64,000 nt of DNA from Aureimonas ureilytica DSM 18598 = NBRC 106430 (GCF_000382705.1 NZ_ARQE01000001.1:747924-811923), one strand, 5' to 3'; positions 1 through 8,974 are shown, counted from the stretch's first letter. Program-made: numbers and translations. The notes: a model not told the origin generated them from the letters alone.

Positions 1-1507
1 TGATGATGCGGCCCGAGCGATGGGCGGCCGAGAGCGTCACCGTGCCTTCGGCCGGCTTGCCCTTGGCGACGCGGTCGTCCGGCTTTTCCAGGCCGTGGTC
101 GATCGCGTTGCGGATCATGTGGGTCAGCGGGTCGGACAGGCGTTCCACCACGGTCTTGTCGACCTCGGTGTTCTCGCCATGGGTGACGAAATTGACCTTC
201 TTGCCGGTGGCCGAGGCGGTTTCGCGCACGAGGCGCGGCATGCGCTGGAACACCGACTTCACGGGCTGGGCGCGCACGGCCATGACGCTGTCCTGCAGCG
301 TGCGGGTCAGGCGGTCCAGTTCCTCGATCGAGCTGACGACCTCGGAGCCGGTCGGCAGACCCGCTTCCTCGACCTTCTGCGCGAGCATGGTCTGCGTGGT
401 CACGAGTTCGCCCACGAGATCGATCAGCTTGTCGACCCGGTGAAGCTCGACGCGAATGACGACGGCGGGCGCTTCGGCCTCGCTCTTGCTGCCGGCTTTG
501 CCCTTGTCGTCCTTGTCGTCCTTGCTCTCCGCCTTCGCGGGCTCAGACGGTGCGGGGGCCGGCGTCAGCGAGGGGAGGGGGGAGCCCTCCGCCTTGTCGC
601 TGGTCTCGGAAGGGGCTTCCGTGGCGATCTCGCCCTGGAGGCGAGCGAGAAGATCGGCCACCGACACGCCGCCGGCATCGTCGCCGCCGAAGTCGGGCAC
701 CGAGCCGCCACGCGCCTTGATCTCCAGTTCGCAATCCCATTCGGCGAATTCGAAGATCTCGCGGACCTTGGCTTCCGTGGCGTTCTCGCCGTCGAGTTCG
801 ACCTCGAAGGACAGATAGGCGCCTTCCGGGTCGATCTCGTCCAGCGCGGGAACGGCGGACGTGTCGCAGCGCACCACGGCCTCGCCGAGCGAGGCGACCT
901 CGCGCAGGAGAACCGCGGCCTCGTTGGCCTTGGCGTAGAGATCCTTGTTCGGCTTGAAGCTGATGCGGATCGCCGGGCCGTCCTCGTCCTCGGCGGCGGG
1001 CGCCTCGGTGGCGAGGCCCATCGCGCCCCAGTCCATCGCCACCGGCGTGAACTCGAAATCGGCAAGGCTGAGGCCGCCATCCTCGTCGTCGCCGTCCTCG
1101 GAGGCCGAATGACCGCCCTTGGGGCCGCCGATCAGCGTTTCGAGTTCGACGATCAGCTCCTTGGAGCGCTCCTGGTCGCCGTCGCCGCCGTCGCGACCGG
1201 CGGCCACGAGGTCGCGCAGATGGTCGGCCGAGCGTAGCATGACCGGCATGACCGTACCGTCGGCGGCGAGCCGATGGGCGCGCACCTCGTCCAGCACGGT
1301 TTCGAACGTGTGGGCGAACTTGACCAGCTTGTGCAGGTCGAAGGCGCCGGCGCCGCCCTTGATCGAGTGCACCGCGCGGAACACGCGGTTCACCGTGTCG
1401 TCGTCGGTCTCGCCGCCTTCCATGGCGGTGAGGCCGTCCTCCAGTTCCTGGAGCTGGTCGTCGCATTCCTGGAAGAAGACGACCCTGATTTCGTCGAGTG
1501 CGCTCAT
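1..1507 (-). CDS. cheA: CheA histidine kinase, copy 1 (3' end cut by window edge)
   Basis: Chemotaxis sensor kinase that autophosphorylates on an N-terminal Hpt histidine and passes phosphate to CheY and CheB. The start is the ATG at 1505-1507. About 502 codons are visible before the window edge. The Hpt motif AVHSIKGG places the phospho-accepting histidine at residue 47. After it come an acidic P2-like segment, a Lys/Asp/Ser/Ala-rich linker, the dimerisation helices (LIDLVGELVTTQTML) and the first part of the ATPase domain with an N-box (HMIRNAIDHG). The rest of the ATPase domain and the CheW-like domain lie outside. It sits 13 bases downstream of cheY copy 1 in one operon with a STAS protein and an MCP. 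A second, complete CheA lies on the opposite strand. Assignment is secure. Confidence 0.95.
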   Translation of the reverse strand, partial: MSALDEIRVVFFQECDDQLQELEDGLTAMEGGETDDDTVNRVFRAVHSIKGGAGAFDLHKLVKFAHTFETVLDEVRAHRLAADGTVMPVMLRSADHLRDLVAAGRDGGDGDQERSKELIVELETLIGGPKGGHSASEDGDDEDGGLSLADFEFTPVAMDWGAMGLATEAPAAEDEDGPAIRISFKPNKDLYAKANEAAVLLREVASLGEAVVRCDTSAVPALDEIDPEGAYLSFEVELDGENATEAKVREIFEFAEWDCELEIKARGGSVPDFGGDDAGGVSVADLLARLQGEIATEAPSETSDKAEGSPLPSLTPAPAPSEPAKAESKDDKDDKGKAGSKSEAEAPAVVIRVELHRVDKLIDLVGELVTTQTMLAQKVEEAGLPTGSEVVSSIEELDRLTRTLQDSVMAVRAQPVKSVFQRMPRLVRETASATGKKVNFVTHGENTEVDKTVVERLSDPLTHMIRNAIDHGLEKPDDRVAKGKPAEGTVTLSAAHRSGRII

Positions 1508-1520
1508 GGGTGAAGGGTCC

Positions 1521-1886
1521 TCAGGCGACGACGCGGTTGATGGCGGCGATCAGCCGGGCGGGGTCGAAGGGTTTGACGATCCAGCCCGTGGCGCCGGCCT
1601 TGCGGGCGCGGTCCTTCTTGGCCGTGTCGCTTTCCGTGGTCAGGACGATGATCGGAATGGCGCGCTTGGCGGCATCGACGCGCACGGCCTCGATGAATTC
1701 CAGCCCGTTCATGCGCGGCATGTTGATGTCGGTGATGATGGCGTCGGGCTCGCTGGCGCCCAGCACTTCCAGTCCGTGGAGCCCGTCCTCGGCCTGGATG
1801 ACCGTGAAGCCGGCCGGCTCCAGGGCCGAGCGGAGCAGCTCGCGCATGGTGCGGGAATCGTCGACGGTGAGGATGGTCTTGGGCAT
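1521..1886 (-). CDS. cheY: CheY response regulator, copy 1
   Basis: Single-domain receiver of 121 residues. It shows the acidic pair D9/D10, phospho-acceptor D53 (ITDINMPRMNG), the switch threonines T83/T84 (LTTES) and K105 in IVKPF, so it should be phosphorylatable. The longer frame extends upstream, but the ATG at 1884-1886 overlaps the stop of the STAS gene as TGATG, which indicates translational coupling and fixes the start. The neighbours are a STAS protein upstream and cheA copy 1 downstream, the same order as in the divergent arm. It is the likely partner of the adjacent CheA. Confidence 0.95.
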   Translation of the reverse strand: MPKTILTVDDSRTMRELLRSALEPAGFTVIQAEDGLHGLEVLGASEPDAIITDINMPRMNGLEFIEAVRVDAAKRAIPIIVLTTESDTAKKDRARKAGATGWIVKPFDPARLIAAINRVVA

Positions 1887-2641
1887 CAGGCGGCGGTCCT
1901 CTGGAACAGGTCGTCGCGGCTCAGGCCCATGAAGCCGAGATCGCGATCGAAGGCTTCGGACGCGCCCTGGAGCCGGATCGGAACGCCGTCCGCCGCCCAG
2001 GTGCGATCCGCCGACAGGAGAAGCTGAAGGCACTGGCCGCCCAGACGCTTCACCTCGCCCGCGTCCAGCGCCAGCGGCGTGCCGCGATGGTTGAGGAGCG
2101 CGGCGTGCAGGGCGCCGGCGGCGGTGAGGTCGAGAACGGCGGGCAGCGACAGAAGCGCCTCGTTCTCCGCCGGCTCGGCGGGGAGGGCGGCCGGCGCGCT
2201 CGGCTCGGCACCCGCCGGCAGGGCGCCGACGCTCGCCAGAAGCAGCGCCATCTGCGCGTCGAGATCGGCCGGCGGGGCGTCCTCTCCGGCGACGCCGGCC
2301 AACTCGGCAGGCTCGCTCGGATCGGCGTCGCCGAGGTCGGCGGCGTCGGTCCCGTCGTCGGCATCCTCCGCCGCGACAAGCACCGTCTCGTCGGAGGCGT
2401 CCTCAACGACGTCGTCCGAGGCGTCCAGCTCCGGCGCGCTCGCCAGGTCGTCGGCCGCGTCCGCTTCGCCGCTCTCGGCCGACAAGGCGGCCGCGTCCTC
2501 GGCTTCCGCCGCTTCGGCGTCCTGCGTCGCTGTAAGGGACGCGTCGCTCGCCGCCATCATGGCGAGAATTTCGGGGGGCAGGGCGACGACGAGGTCGTCC
2601 TGTGGTTCAGGCGTGCCGGTGGTCGGTGTCTTCGAACCCAT
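1886..2641 (-). CDS. Acidic low-complexity protein with C-terminal STAS domain
   Basis: A 251-residue protein. Roughly residues 20-165 are very rich in Ala, Asp and Glu with no recognisable fold. The last 85 or so residues (from LPAVLDLTAAGALHAALL) look like a STAS domain of the kind found next to che genes. The usual phosphorylatable Ser of anti-anti-sigma factors is not visible: the loop reads LDAGEVKRLGGQCLQ. The start is the ATG at 2639-2641, which overlaps the mcp stop as TGATG and has GGAGG about 7 bases upstream. A start five codons earlier is possible but has less support. Role unknown; position between mcp and cheY suggests a signalling accessory. Confidence 0.75.
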   Translation of the reverse strand: MGSKTPTTGTPEPQDDLVVALPPEILAMMAASDASLTATQDAEAAEAEDAAALSAESGEADAADDLASAPELDASDDVVEDASDETVLVAAEDADDGTDAADLGDADPSEPAELAGVAGEDAPPADLDAQMALLLASVGALPAGAEPSAPAALPAEPAENEALLSLPAVLDLTAAGALHAALLNHRGTPLALDAGEVKRLGGQCLQLLLSADRTWAADGVPIRLQGASEAFDRDLGFMGLSRDDLFQRTAA

Positions 2642-4629
2642 CAGAATTCCTCCCAACCCAGATCTTCGGACGGAGCGGCGGCGGCGGCGGCACCACCACC
2701 CGAGGCGGCGGCGACGGCGACCGGGCGGGCGACAGGGGCCGGCTCGGCGGCGCGCGGCGCGGGAGCCGGGGCCGCCTGCGGCTTGGCGGTGGTCTTCATG
2801 GCGGCGGACATGGAGCGCAGCTGCGCCACGGCGCCGTTGGTCCCGTCCACCTGGAAGGAGGACACGAGACGTCCGAGTTCTTCGGTCTCGGCGCGCAGCG
2901 ACAGCGTGGCGGCGGTGGTTTCCTCCACCATGGCCGCGTTCTGCTGCGTGACGCGGTCCATCTTGTTCACGGCGTCGTTGACGTCGGCGATGCCGATCGA
3001 CTGTTCGCGCGCCGAACCGGCGATCTCCTGCACCAGGGCGTCGATCTGCGTCACCTGCGCGGCGATGCGGGTGAGCACCTCGCCCGAGCGGTTCACGAGG
3101 TCCACGCCGTTGCCGACATGGGTCGAGGACGTGCCGATCAGCGTCTTGATTTCCTTGGCCGCTTCCGAGGAGCGCTGGGCGAGCGCGCGCACTTCGAGCG
3201 CCACGACCGCGAAGCCGCGACCGGCATCGCCCGCTCTCGCCGCTTCGACGCCCGCGTTCAGCGCCAGGAGGTTGGTCTGGAAGGCGATCTCGTCGATGAC
3301 GCCGATGATGCGGGCGATCTGCTGCGAGGACTTCTGGATCGCGTTCATCGCGTCCACCGCCTCGCGCATGACCTCGCCGGAGCGCTCGGTGTCCTGCCGC
3401 GCGGCGGCGACGGACGAGGCGACCGACGCGGCGTTCTCGGCCGAATGCTTCACCGTCGCGGTGATCTCGTCGAGCGCCGAGGCGGTCTTGTCGAGGCTGG
3501 CGGCCTGCTGCTCCGTGCGGCGCGACAGGTCGTCCGAGGCATGGCCGATCTCGCTCGTGCCGTTGGCGATCGAGGACACGGACTGCGCGACGCGGCCGAC
3601 CATGTCGTGCAGATGGGTGACGGCGGCGTTGAACTCGTTGCGAAGCTTGGCGTAGCGCGGCGGGAACTCGGCCTCGATGCGGCAGGTGAGGTCGCCACCC
3701 GACAGGCGGGTCAGCCCGTCCTGGATGGCCTGCACCACGTCGGCCTGCTCGCCGACCGTGCGCAGGCGCTCGGTCTCGGCTTCCTGCTCGCGGTTGGCGC
3801 TCGAGGAGCGCAGGCTCGCCAGTTCGGCTTCGAGGGCGAGCGCGCGCTGGCGGGCGGCGCGCAGCGCCTCGCCGGTGCGGGCGAGCGCGCCGATCTCGTC
3901 GGCGCGGCCGATCGCGCCGGGCTGCGCGTCGGACGCGCCCTCGGCGAGGCGCGCCAGTTCCTCGCTCGTGCGGCGCAGCGGCGAGGCGATGCCGCGAAGG
4001 AGAAGCGCGCAGGACAGGCCGGCGAGAACCAGCGGGAAGCCGATCGCCAGGGGAAGGGTCGTGTTGGCCGTGGCGCGCGCTTCCTCGCGGTGGGCGAGGG
4101 CGGTGGCGAGCGCGCTTTCCTCGCTTTCGCGCAGCGAGCGCACGAGCGACAGCATGGGCGCGGCGTCCGGGCCGCTCGCGGGCGCCGCGAGAATCTCCGT
4201 GCGGGCCCGGGCGGGCGCCGCCGGAGCGGCGACCGCGCCGCCGAGCGCATGATCGACATCGCTGCGGAAGTCGGCGTCGAGGCTCTTCAGGCGCTCCAGG
4301 CGCGCCGTGTCGGTGGCCGAAAGGAAGCGGCCCTGCAGCGCGCCGACGGCGGCCGACAGGTCGGAACCAGCCGTCTTGAACTGCGCCTCGGCACCGTCGT
4401 TGCGCTGCTGAACGAGCGCCATGGCCGCCGTGCTGCGAGCGAGCACGGCCCGTTCCAGCGCATCGGTCGCCCGGGCGCGGTCCAGAAGCTCGTCATAGGA
4501 AGCGTTCGCCGCATCCGTCGCGGCGGCGGTCTGATGGATCGCGACCCCGCCCATGCCGACGCCTGCCGCAGTCAAGCAGAAGGCCAGAAGGAGCTTGCGG
4601 GAGGTGGAGATGTTCTTGAACGCGAGCAT
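2641..4629 (-). CDS. Methyl-accepting chemotaxis protein with GWEEF tail
   Basis: Transmembrane chemoreceptor of 662 residues. TM1 is about residues 12-32, followed by a periplasmic region of about 160 residues. TM2 is about 192-212, followed by HAMP and a cytoplasmic signalling domain with the conserved hairpin (IAFQTNLLALNAGVEAARAG, then GRGFAVVA). The last five residues are GWEEF after an Ala-rich flexible linker, a known CheR-docking pentapeptide in some Pseudomonas receptors. The start at 4629 is chosen because CCGGAG lies just upstream and TM1 then begins at residue 12. A frame open to 4902 has no hydrophobic start. It leads the operon with the STAS gene, cheY and cheA. Ligand cannot be predicted. 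Confidence 0.93.
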   Translation of the reverse strand: MLAFKNISTSRKLLLAFCLTAAGVGMGGVAIHQTAAATDAANASYDELLDRARATDALERAVLARSTAAMALVQQRNDGAEAQFKTAGSDLSAAVGALQGRFLSATDTARLERLKSLDADFRSDVDHALGGAVAAPAAPARARTEILAAPASGPDAAPMLSLVRSLRESEESALATALAHREEARATANTTLPLAIGFPLVLAGLSCALLLRGIASPLRRTSEELARLAEGASDAQPGAIGRADEIGALARTGEALRAARQRALALEAELASLRSSSANREQEAETERLRTVGEQADVVQAIQDGLTRLSGGDLTCRIEAEFPPRYAKLRNEFNAAVTHLHDMVGRVAQSVSSIANGTSEIGHASDDLSRRTEQQAASLDKTASALDEITATVKHSAENAASVASSVAAARQDTERSGEVMREAVDAMNAIQKSSQQIARIIGVIDEIAFQTNLLALNAGVEAARAGDAGRGFAVVALEVRALAQRSSEAAKEIKTLIGTSSTHVGNGVDLVNRSGEVLTRIAAQVTQIDALVQEIAGSAREQSIGIADVNDAVNKMDRVTQQNAAMVEETTAATLSLRAETEELGRLVSSFQVDGTNGAVAQLRSMSAAMKTTAKPQAAPAPAPRAAEPAPVARPVAVAAASGGGAAAAAAPSEDLGWEEF

Positions 4630-5104
4630 GGCGTCTCCGGAGCAGGCGCGTGCGGCGACCGCGATTGGCGATACGGGCGAAACGAGCGCTCCGGCGGGGA
4701 AGGCGGATCGGCGACGCGCCGCCCTCGAGGGAGGCGTGGGGGCTCGGCGTCCGGGCGCCGGGCTTGTTCGCCGATCGGATTCCACGGGGAATCGATCGTC
4801 TTTCCACCCTGTTGTATCGGCCAACCTATAAGATTGTGTTGAATTGCACTTGCCTGATTTCGGCAAGAAATCGTTCATCTTTCTTGCGTCCCCAGCAACC
4901 ATCCGATGCTTGGGTGTTCCGGTCGGGGAAGGTCATCCTTTCGAAAGGATTGCTGGCGGCGGTTGCTTTGAATGGGTGGTCGTAGGGAGAAGAAAAGCTT
5001 TCGTTGACTCTGAAAGCATTCCGCATCGAAGAGCTGGGTCGCTTAACGGCTGCGCAATCTGTTTTCGACATTTTGAACTGGTCCGAAAGCGAGGCCAAGT
5101 CGCG
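4630..5104. promoter_or_regulatory. Divergent intergenic region between the two che arms
   Basis: This 475-base gap separates the start of mcp (minus) from the start of the second STAS gene (plus), so it should hold promoters for both arms. It is visibly more AT-rich around 4820-5090 than the flanking genes. I see no convincing consensus promoter, no strong hairpin and no reliable coding frame, although an open frame continues upstream of the plus-strand STAS gene. Confidence 0.5.
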
Positions 5105-5383
5105 ATGTCTTCTTCTTCCAACACAATCGCCCTGTCCGGCGCCTGCGAGCTGTCCCGTCTCGTGGATGTGCGCGCCGAACTTCTCGATTTCGCCGAGCGG
5201 AATCCCGAAGGGCCCGTGCATCTCGATCTCAAGGCCGTGGATCGCGCCGATATCGGCCTCGTTCAGCTGGTCGCGAGCTTTCGCGCCTCGCTGGCCGCCA
5301 AGGGGCGCGAGCTGACGCTCGTCCTGTCCGAGACGGTCGAGCAGCTGTTCCAGAGCGCCGGCGCTCCGGTGCCCGGGCGCTGA
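5105..5383 (+). CDS. STAS-domain protein, copy 2
   Basis: A 92-residue single-domain STAS protein (IALSGACELSRLVDVRAELL, then VHLDLKAVDRADIGLVQLV). The position where SpoIIAA-type proteins carry the phosphorylated Ser-Ser-Gly is occupied by RADIGL, so phosphoswitching of that type is unlikely. The start at the ATG of 5105 gives MSSSSNTI. The same frame is open for 260 bases upstream, but that part has no STAS character. It precedes cheY copy 2, mirroring STAS-cheY in the left arm. Role in the pathway is unknown. Confidence 0.8.
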   Translation: MSSSSNTIALSGACELSRLVDVRAELLDFAERNPEGPVHLDLKAVDRADIGLVQLVASFRASLAAKGRELTLVLSETVEQLFQSAGAPVPGR

Positions 5384-5474
5384 TCGCCCCGGACACCAGG
5401 GACCGCGCGGCTTCCTTTTTCTTCCTTCCCTTCCTCCCGAACGTTCAATCCCCGAAATCAGAAAGGTGCAGTCC

Positions 5475-5843
5475 GTGACAAAGTCCGTACTTTGCGTCGA
5501 TGACTCCGCCAGCATCCGTCAGATGGTGTCGTTCACGCTCGAAAGCGCCGGCTACGCGCCCGACACGGCGGTGGACGGTGCCGATGCCCTGACCAAGCTG
5601 GATCAGAACAAGTATCAGCTCATCATCACCGACCTGAACATGCCCAATCTCGACGGGATCGGCATGATCAAGAAGGTCCGTGAGATGCCGCAGCACGCCG
5701 GCGTGCCGATCGTCATGCTGACCACCGAGTCCGACGAGGGCAAGAAGCAGGAAGGCAAGGCGGCCGGCGCCACCGGCTGGATCGTCAAGCCTTTCGATCA
5801 GACCAAGCTCGTCGCCGTCGTCAACAAGCTGATCGGAGCCTGA
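5475..5843 (+). CDS. cheY: CheY response regulator, copy 2
   Basis: Single receiver domain of 122 residues with D9/D10, phospho-acceptor D53 (ITDLNMPNLDG), T83/T84 in LTTES and K105 in IVKPF. It is clearly related to copy 1; the stretch GATGWIVKPFD is identical. The start is most likely the GTG at 5475, which has AGAAAGG about 8 bases upstream. An in-frame GTG at 5466 would add three residues. It lies 5 bases before cheA copy 2 and is probably translated with it. Confidence 0.93.
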   Translation: MTKSVLCVDDSASIRQMVSFTLESAGYAPDTAVDGADALTKLDQNKYQLIITDLNMPNLDGIGMIKKVREMPQHAGVPIVMLTTESDEGKKQEGKAAGATGWIVKPFDQTKLVAVVNKLIGA

Positions 5844-5848
5844 CGTCC

Positions 5849-7906
5849 ATGGGCGGCGATATGCTCGAAGTCTTCCTCAACGAAGCGCGTGATCTTCTGG
5901 AACAGCTCGAAGCGGCGCTGCTCGACTTGGAAACGCGGCCGAACGACCGCGAACTCATCAACACGACCTTCCGGGCTCTTCACACGCTGAAGGGTTCGGG
6001 CGGCATGTTCGGCCCGCCCGCCATGGCGGCCTTCGCCCATGAGCTGGAAAACGCCTTCGAGAAGGTGCGCCAGGACAAGGCCCCGGTCACGCCCGCCCTT
6101 GTCAGCCTGCTTCTCCAGTCGGCCGACCAGATCCGCAAGCTCCTGTTCGAAAGCGACGGCGACCATTCCGCCGAAAGCCGCCGCCTGGCGGACGCGCTTC
6201 TGGCCGAAGTCGCCGACGGCGCCGCGGCGCCCGTCGCAGCCGCCTCGGGCGCCGCCCAGCCGGCGATGCAGGCCGCTGTCGCGGAAACGCTCCAGCGCTT
6301 CCGCATCCGCATGTCGCTCGAGCGCAGCGCGCTGGCCTTCGGCACCAATCCCTTGGCGCTGATCGACGAGCTGCGCGATCTCGGCACGCTCAGCGTCGTG
6401 GCCGACACATCGGGCGTGCCGGTGCTCGAAGAGCTCGTCCCGACCGATCTGCACATGGCCTGGGACATGGAACTGGCGACCTCGCGCGGCCGCTCGGCGA
6501 TCGACGACGTGTTCATCTTCGTGGACGGCCCGGACGCGGTTCGCATCGAGGAACTCGCCGCCGAAGCCGCGCCCGCCCCGGTTGCCGCGCCGGCTCCGGT
6601 CGCCGCCGCGCCCGTGGCCGCCGCGCCCGTCGCTTCCGCTCCGGTTGCCGCTCCCGCAGCGCCGGCGCCCAAGAGCGAAGCGCCCGTCGCCGCCAAGGCG
6701 CCCGCCAAGGCCGAAGCGCCGGGCGAGGGCAAGGCCGCCGCTGCGGAAGCCAATGTCCGCGTCTCCGCCTCGCGCCTCGACATGCTGCTCGATCAGGTCG
6801 GCGAACTCGTGATCGCCCAGGCCCGCCTGTCGGCGCTCGCCCGCAACCGCCACGACCCGGTTCTCACCACGGTGGCCGAGGAAATCGAGCGCCTGTCCTC
6901 GGACCTGCGCGACTCGGCCATGGGCATGCGCATGGTGCCGATCGAAACGCTGTTCGGCCGCTATCGCCGCGTCGTGCGCGACATCTCCTCCGATCTCGGC
7001 AAGGACATCGACCTCCAGTTCTCCGGCGAGGAAACCGAACTCGACAAGACCGTGCTCGACCGCCTCGGCGATCCCATGGTCCACATCATCCGCAACAGCT
7101 GCGACCACGGCATCGAGTCGGCCGAGCGCCGCGAGGCGGCCGGCAAGCCCAAGCGCGGTCTCCTGCGCCTGTCGGCCCGCCAGGCCGGCACCGAGGTCGT
7201 CATCACGATCGAGGACGACGGCGCCGGTCTCAACCGCGCCCGCATCCTGGAAAAGGCGCAGGCCGCCGGTGTCGTGCCGGAGGGCGTGACGCCGCCCGAT
7301 CGCGAGATCGACGAGCTGATCTTCCATCCGGGCCTGTCCACGGCGGCCGCCGTGTCCAACCTGTCGGGCCGCGGCGTCGGAATGGACGTGGTGCGCCGCA
7401 CCATCACCGAGCTGCACGGCACGATCGAGATCGACACGCGCCCCGGCGAGGGGACGCGCTTCATGCTGCGCCTGCCGCTGACGCTCGCCATCATCGACGG
7501 GCTCCAGGTCGCCATCGGCGACGCCCAGTGCATCCTGCCGCTCACCAGCGTCGAGGAATGCGTGGAACTGGCGGCGGTGGAAACCCGCGCCTCGGGCGGC
7601 CGCAACTTCGTGGACATCCGTGGCACGCTCGTCCCGCTCCTGTGGATGAACGAAGTGTTCGGCACGGCTGAGCGCGGCGCCATCGTGGTGGTCACCGAAA
7701 GCGAGGCCGGCAAGCTCGGCGTCGTGGTGGATCAGGTGGTGGGCCAGCACCAGACGGTGATCAAGCCGCTCTCGCCGCTCCACGCCAAGACGCCGGGCCT
7801 CGTCGGCGCGACGATCCTGGGTGACGGCGCGGTCGCCCTCATTCTCGACGTGAACCCCCTTGCACGGTTCGTGGGCCAGCCCCGCGCCGACCGCATCGCC
7901 GCCTGA
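5849..7906 (+). CDS. cheA: CheA histidine kinase, copy 2 (complete)
   Basis: Complete 685-residue chemotaxis kinase. The Hpt domain carries H45 in RALHTLKGSGG. A P2-like domain (about residues 145-240) is followed by a Pro/Ala repeat linker (about 242-300), then dimerisation helices (LDMLLDQVGELVIAQARL), the ATPase domain with N-box HIIRNSCDHGIES and G-box GRGVGMDVVR, and a C-terminal CheW-like domain ending near VNPLARF. All kinase elements look intact. The operon continues with two cheW genes, cheR and cheB. Its P2 region differs from that of CheA copy 1, so the two kinases may address different response regulators. Confidence 0.96.
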   Translation: MGGDMLEVFLNEARDLLEQLEAALLDLETRPNDRELINTTFRALHTLKGSGGMFGPPAMAAFAHELENAFEKVRQDKAPVTPALVSLLLQSADQIRKLLFESDGDHSAESRRLADALLAEVADGAAAPVAAASGAAQPAMQAAVAETLQRFRIRMSLERSALAFGTNPLALIDELRDLGTLSVVADTSGVPVLEELVPTDLHMAWDMELATSRGRSAIDDVFIFVDGPDAVRIEELAAEAAPAPVAAPAPVAAAPVAAAPVASAPVAAPAAPAPKSEAPVAAKAPAKAEAPGEGKAAAAEANVRVSASRLDMLLDQVGELVIAQARLSALARNRHDPVLTTVAEEIERLSSDLRDSAMGMRMVPIETLFGRYRRVVRDISSDLGKDIDLQFSGEETELDKTVLDRLGDPMVHIIRNSCDHGIESAERREAAGKPKRGLLRLSARQAGTEVVITIEDDGAGLNRARILEKAQAAGVVPEGVTPPDREIDELIFHPGLSTAAAVSNLSGRGVGMDVVRRTITELHGTIEIDTRPGEGTRFMLRLPLTLAIIDGLQVAIGDAQCILPLTSVEECVELAAVETRASGGRNFVDIRGTLVPLLWMNEVFGTAERGAIVVVTESEAGKLGVVVDQVVGQHQTVIKPLSPLHAKTPGLVGATILGDGAVALILDVNPLARFVGQPRADRIAA

Positions 7907-7917
7907 CGGAGCCTCCC

Positions 7918-8382
7918 ATGTCGCAGATCGCAGAATCCGCCGATCCCTCCCTGCAGGACTACCTGACCGTCGCTCTCGGCGAGGACCTGTTCGGCATCAA
8001 GGTGGCGCTGGTGCACGAGGTTCTCGACCCGCCCGCGATGACGCGGGTGCCCAACGCGCCGGCCTTCGCGCCGGGCCTCGTCAACGTGCGCGGCAATGTC
8101 CTGCCGCTCATCGACCTTCGCAACCGCTTCGGCATGGAGCCGACCGAGGACACCGAATCGACCCGGTTGATCGTGTCCGAGGTCGCCGCCGCCGGCGAGA
8201 CCTTCCATGTCGGCATCAAGACCGACGCGGTGTTCGAGGTCATCCACGTTCGCCCCGGCGAGGTGGAAGCCATGCCCGAATACGGCACGCGCTGGCCGAG
8301 CCGCTATCTCGACGGCGTGGTGCGCCAGGACGGTCGCTTCGTCGTGCTGCTGGATGTCGAGCAGCTCCTCGAGGACGCCTGA
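7918..8382 (+). CDS. cheW: CheW adaptor, copy 1
   Basis: A 154-residue CheW-domain protein that couples receptors to CheA. It has the typical order: a start near YLTVALGEDLFGIKV, then the GLVNVRGNVLPLIDLRNRFG segment, then VFEVI and a C-terminal LLDVEQLLED. It begins 12 bases after cheA copy 2 with GGAGC before the ATG. Tandem cheW genes follow here, so array composition could vary. Confidence 0.94.
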   Translation: MSQIAESADPSLQDYLTVALGEDLFGIKVALVHEVLDPPAMTRVPNAPAFAPGLVNVRGNVLPLIDLRNRFGMEPTEDTESTRLIVSEVAAAGETFHVGIKTDAVFEVIHVRPGEVEAMPEYGTRWPSRYLDGVVRQDGRFVVLLDVEQLLEDA

Positions 8383-8448
8383 TCCGGACCCGCTTCCGCG
8401 CCGCCCTTCCCCTTTCGCTCCGCCGAGCCGACTTCACAGGATGAGAGC

Positions 8449-8970
8449 ATGAACACGCCCTTCCACTCCTCCCGCGCCGAAGACGAGGAGGCCGACAGCA
8501 ACAACGAGATGCTGACGTTCCAGCTCGGCTCCGCCGCCTTCGCCGTCAATGTGCGCCAGGTCCGCGAAGTGCTCGACTACAAGCCGATCCAGCGCATGGC
8601 CAACGCGCCGGAAAGCCTGCTCGGCATGATCGACGTGCGCGGCGTCGGCGTTCCGGTGGTGGATCTCAAGCGTCGTCTCGCCATGCCGGCGAGCGAAACG
8701 CGCGAGGTCGGCGCCGAAACCCGCATCGTGGTCCTGGAGTTCGAACTCGACGAGCATCTCCACACGCTCGCCGTGATCGCGGACGCGGTTCACGAAGTGG
8801 CCGACCTGTCGGACCAGACGCTCGAAGCGCCGCCGCATGTGGGCGAGGCCTGGAGCAACGAGTTCGTGCAGGGGCTCGGACGGCGGGGCGAGTCCTTCCT
8901 CACCCTTCTGAAGGTCGAGAAGCTTTTCGGCGCGAGCGACCGCGCGCTCCTCAAGGCAGAGGCGGCCTGA
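8449..8970 (+). CDS. cheW: CheW adaptor, copy 2
   Basis: A 173-residue second CheW-domain protein: LTFQLGSAAFAVNVRQVREV, then MIDVRGVGVPVVDLKRR and TLLKVEKLF near the C-terminus. It is longer than the first copy because of an acidic N-terminal extension (about 20 residues) and a C-terminal tail. cheR follows after 4 bases. It probably scaffolds CheA and receptors, possibly with different specificity from copy 1. Confidence 0.93.
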   Translation: MNTPFHSSRAEDEEADSNNEMLTFQLGSAAFAVNVRQVREVLDYKPIQRMANAPESLLGMIDVRGVGVPVVDLKRRLAMPASETREVGAETRIVVLEFELDEHLHTLAVIADAVHEVADLSDQTLEAPPHVGEAWSNEFVQGLGRRGESFLTLLKVEKLFGASDRALLKAEAA

Positions 8971-8974
8971 TCCG

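Noticed and set aside
5798..7783. A 661-codon minus-strand frame opposite cheA copy 2
   Set aside because: Shadow of cheA on the opposite strand, with His/Arg/Gly-rich sequence and no family features.
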